Assembly: GCA_018304445.1 (NCBI GenBank)
Contig: JAGVWD010000042.1
Location: forward strand, 1 to 13,242
Source: Candidatus Iainarchaeum sp.
GTDB lineage: Archaea > Iainarchaeota > Iainarchaeia > Iainarchaeales > JAXPJC01
DNA: 13,242 nt
Reading direction: 5' to 3'
In this document: in pieces, positions 13,241 to 13,242 of the stretch
Layout of the letters: the number at the start of each line of letters is the position of its first letter
How positions within the stretch are numbered: position 1 is the stretch's first letter
Made by a program: the position numbers and the translations under genes
The notes under the pieces: model-generated
What the model was told of the DNA's origin: nothing
Database searches by the model: none
The model's input: the letters and a program-made list of their open reading frames with translations, nothing else

Positions 13241-13242
13241 CC

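Overview
The window reads as a piece of an archaeal chromosome, most likely from a small-genome (DPANN-type) lineage; the lineage is inference. Archaeal markers are an Orc1/Cdc6 initiator, a two-AAA-domain Cdc48 ATPase, an archaeal-style Lrp/AsnC regulator, class III (type IV pilin) signal peptides, and TATA-like boxes about 25 nt upstream of start codons with no room for a leader. No rRNA, tRNA or CRISPR array was seen.

Layout. 1-267: the C-terminal end of an Lrp/AsnC regulator (start outside the window). 286-1527: a class I methyltransferase gene cut in two by a 603-bp IS200/IS605-type element (about 698-1300) carrying only tnpA on the minus strand. Removing 603 bp at a shared ATAT restores one uninterrupted reading frame. 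1537-3606 (minus): a multi-pass membrane protein of unknown function and the replication initiator cdc6. 3699-5751 (plus): a putative secreted or membrane-anchored metallopeptidase with an HExxxH motif, followed 4 nt later by an endonuclease IV homologue.

5824-8756 is the most unusual part. A winged-helix regulator with two C-terminal membrane segments precedes four small, tightly packed plus-strand proteins (6467-about 8170). Each has a single N-terminal hydrophobic helix, and most have an Arg/Ser-Gly site just before it that resembles a prepilin cleavage site. Facing them on the minus strand are two proteins with canonical class III signal peptides (A/Q-x-S-x-E), one of only 55 aa that is easily missed. 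The two sets converge, and their last reading frames run into each other for 327 bp without a stop. Together they look like a pilus or archaellum-like surface-filament locus with its own membrane-bound regulator, possibly rearranged near 8170.

8860-9453 (plus) is an M50 site-2-type membrane protease. 9529-13212 (minus) is cdc48 with a 493-residue intein in the second AAA domain, exactly at VGE/S. The intein carries LAGLIDADG homing-endonuclease motifs and intact-looking splice junctions. A hairpin and a T-rich tract separate the two convergent genes.

Among the minus-strand and plus-strand blocks, DNA replication and repair (cdc6, nfo), protein quality control (Cdc48, M50 protease, HExxxH peptidase) and surface structures are represented. 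Two selfish elements, one IS and one intein, lie in the same 13 kb.
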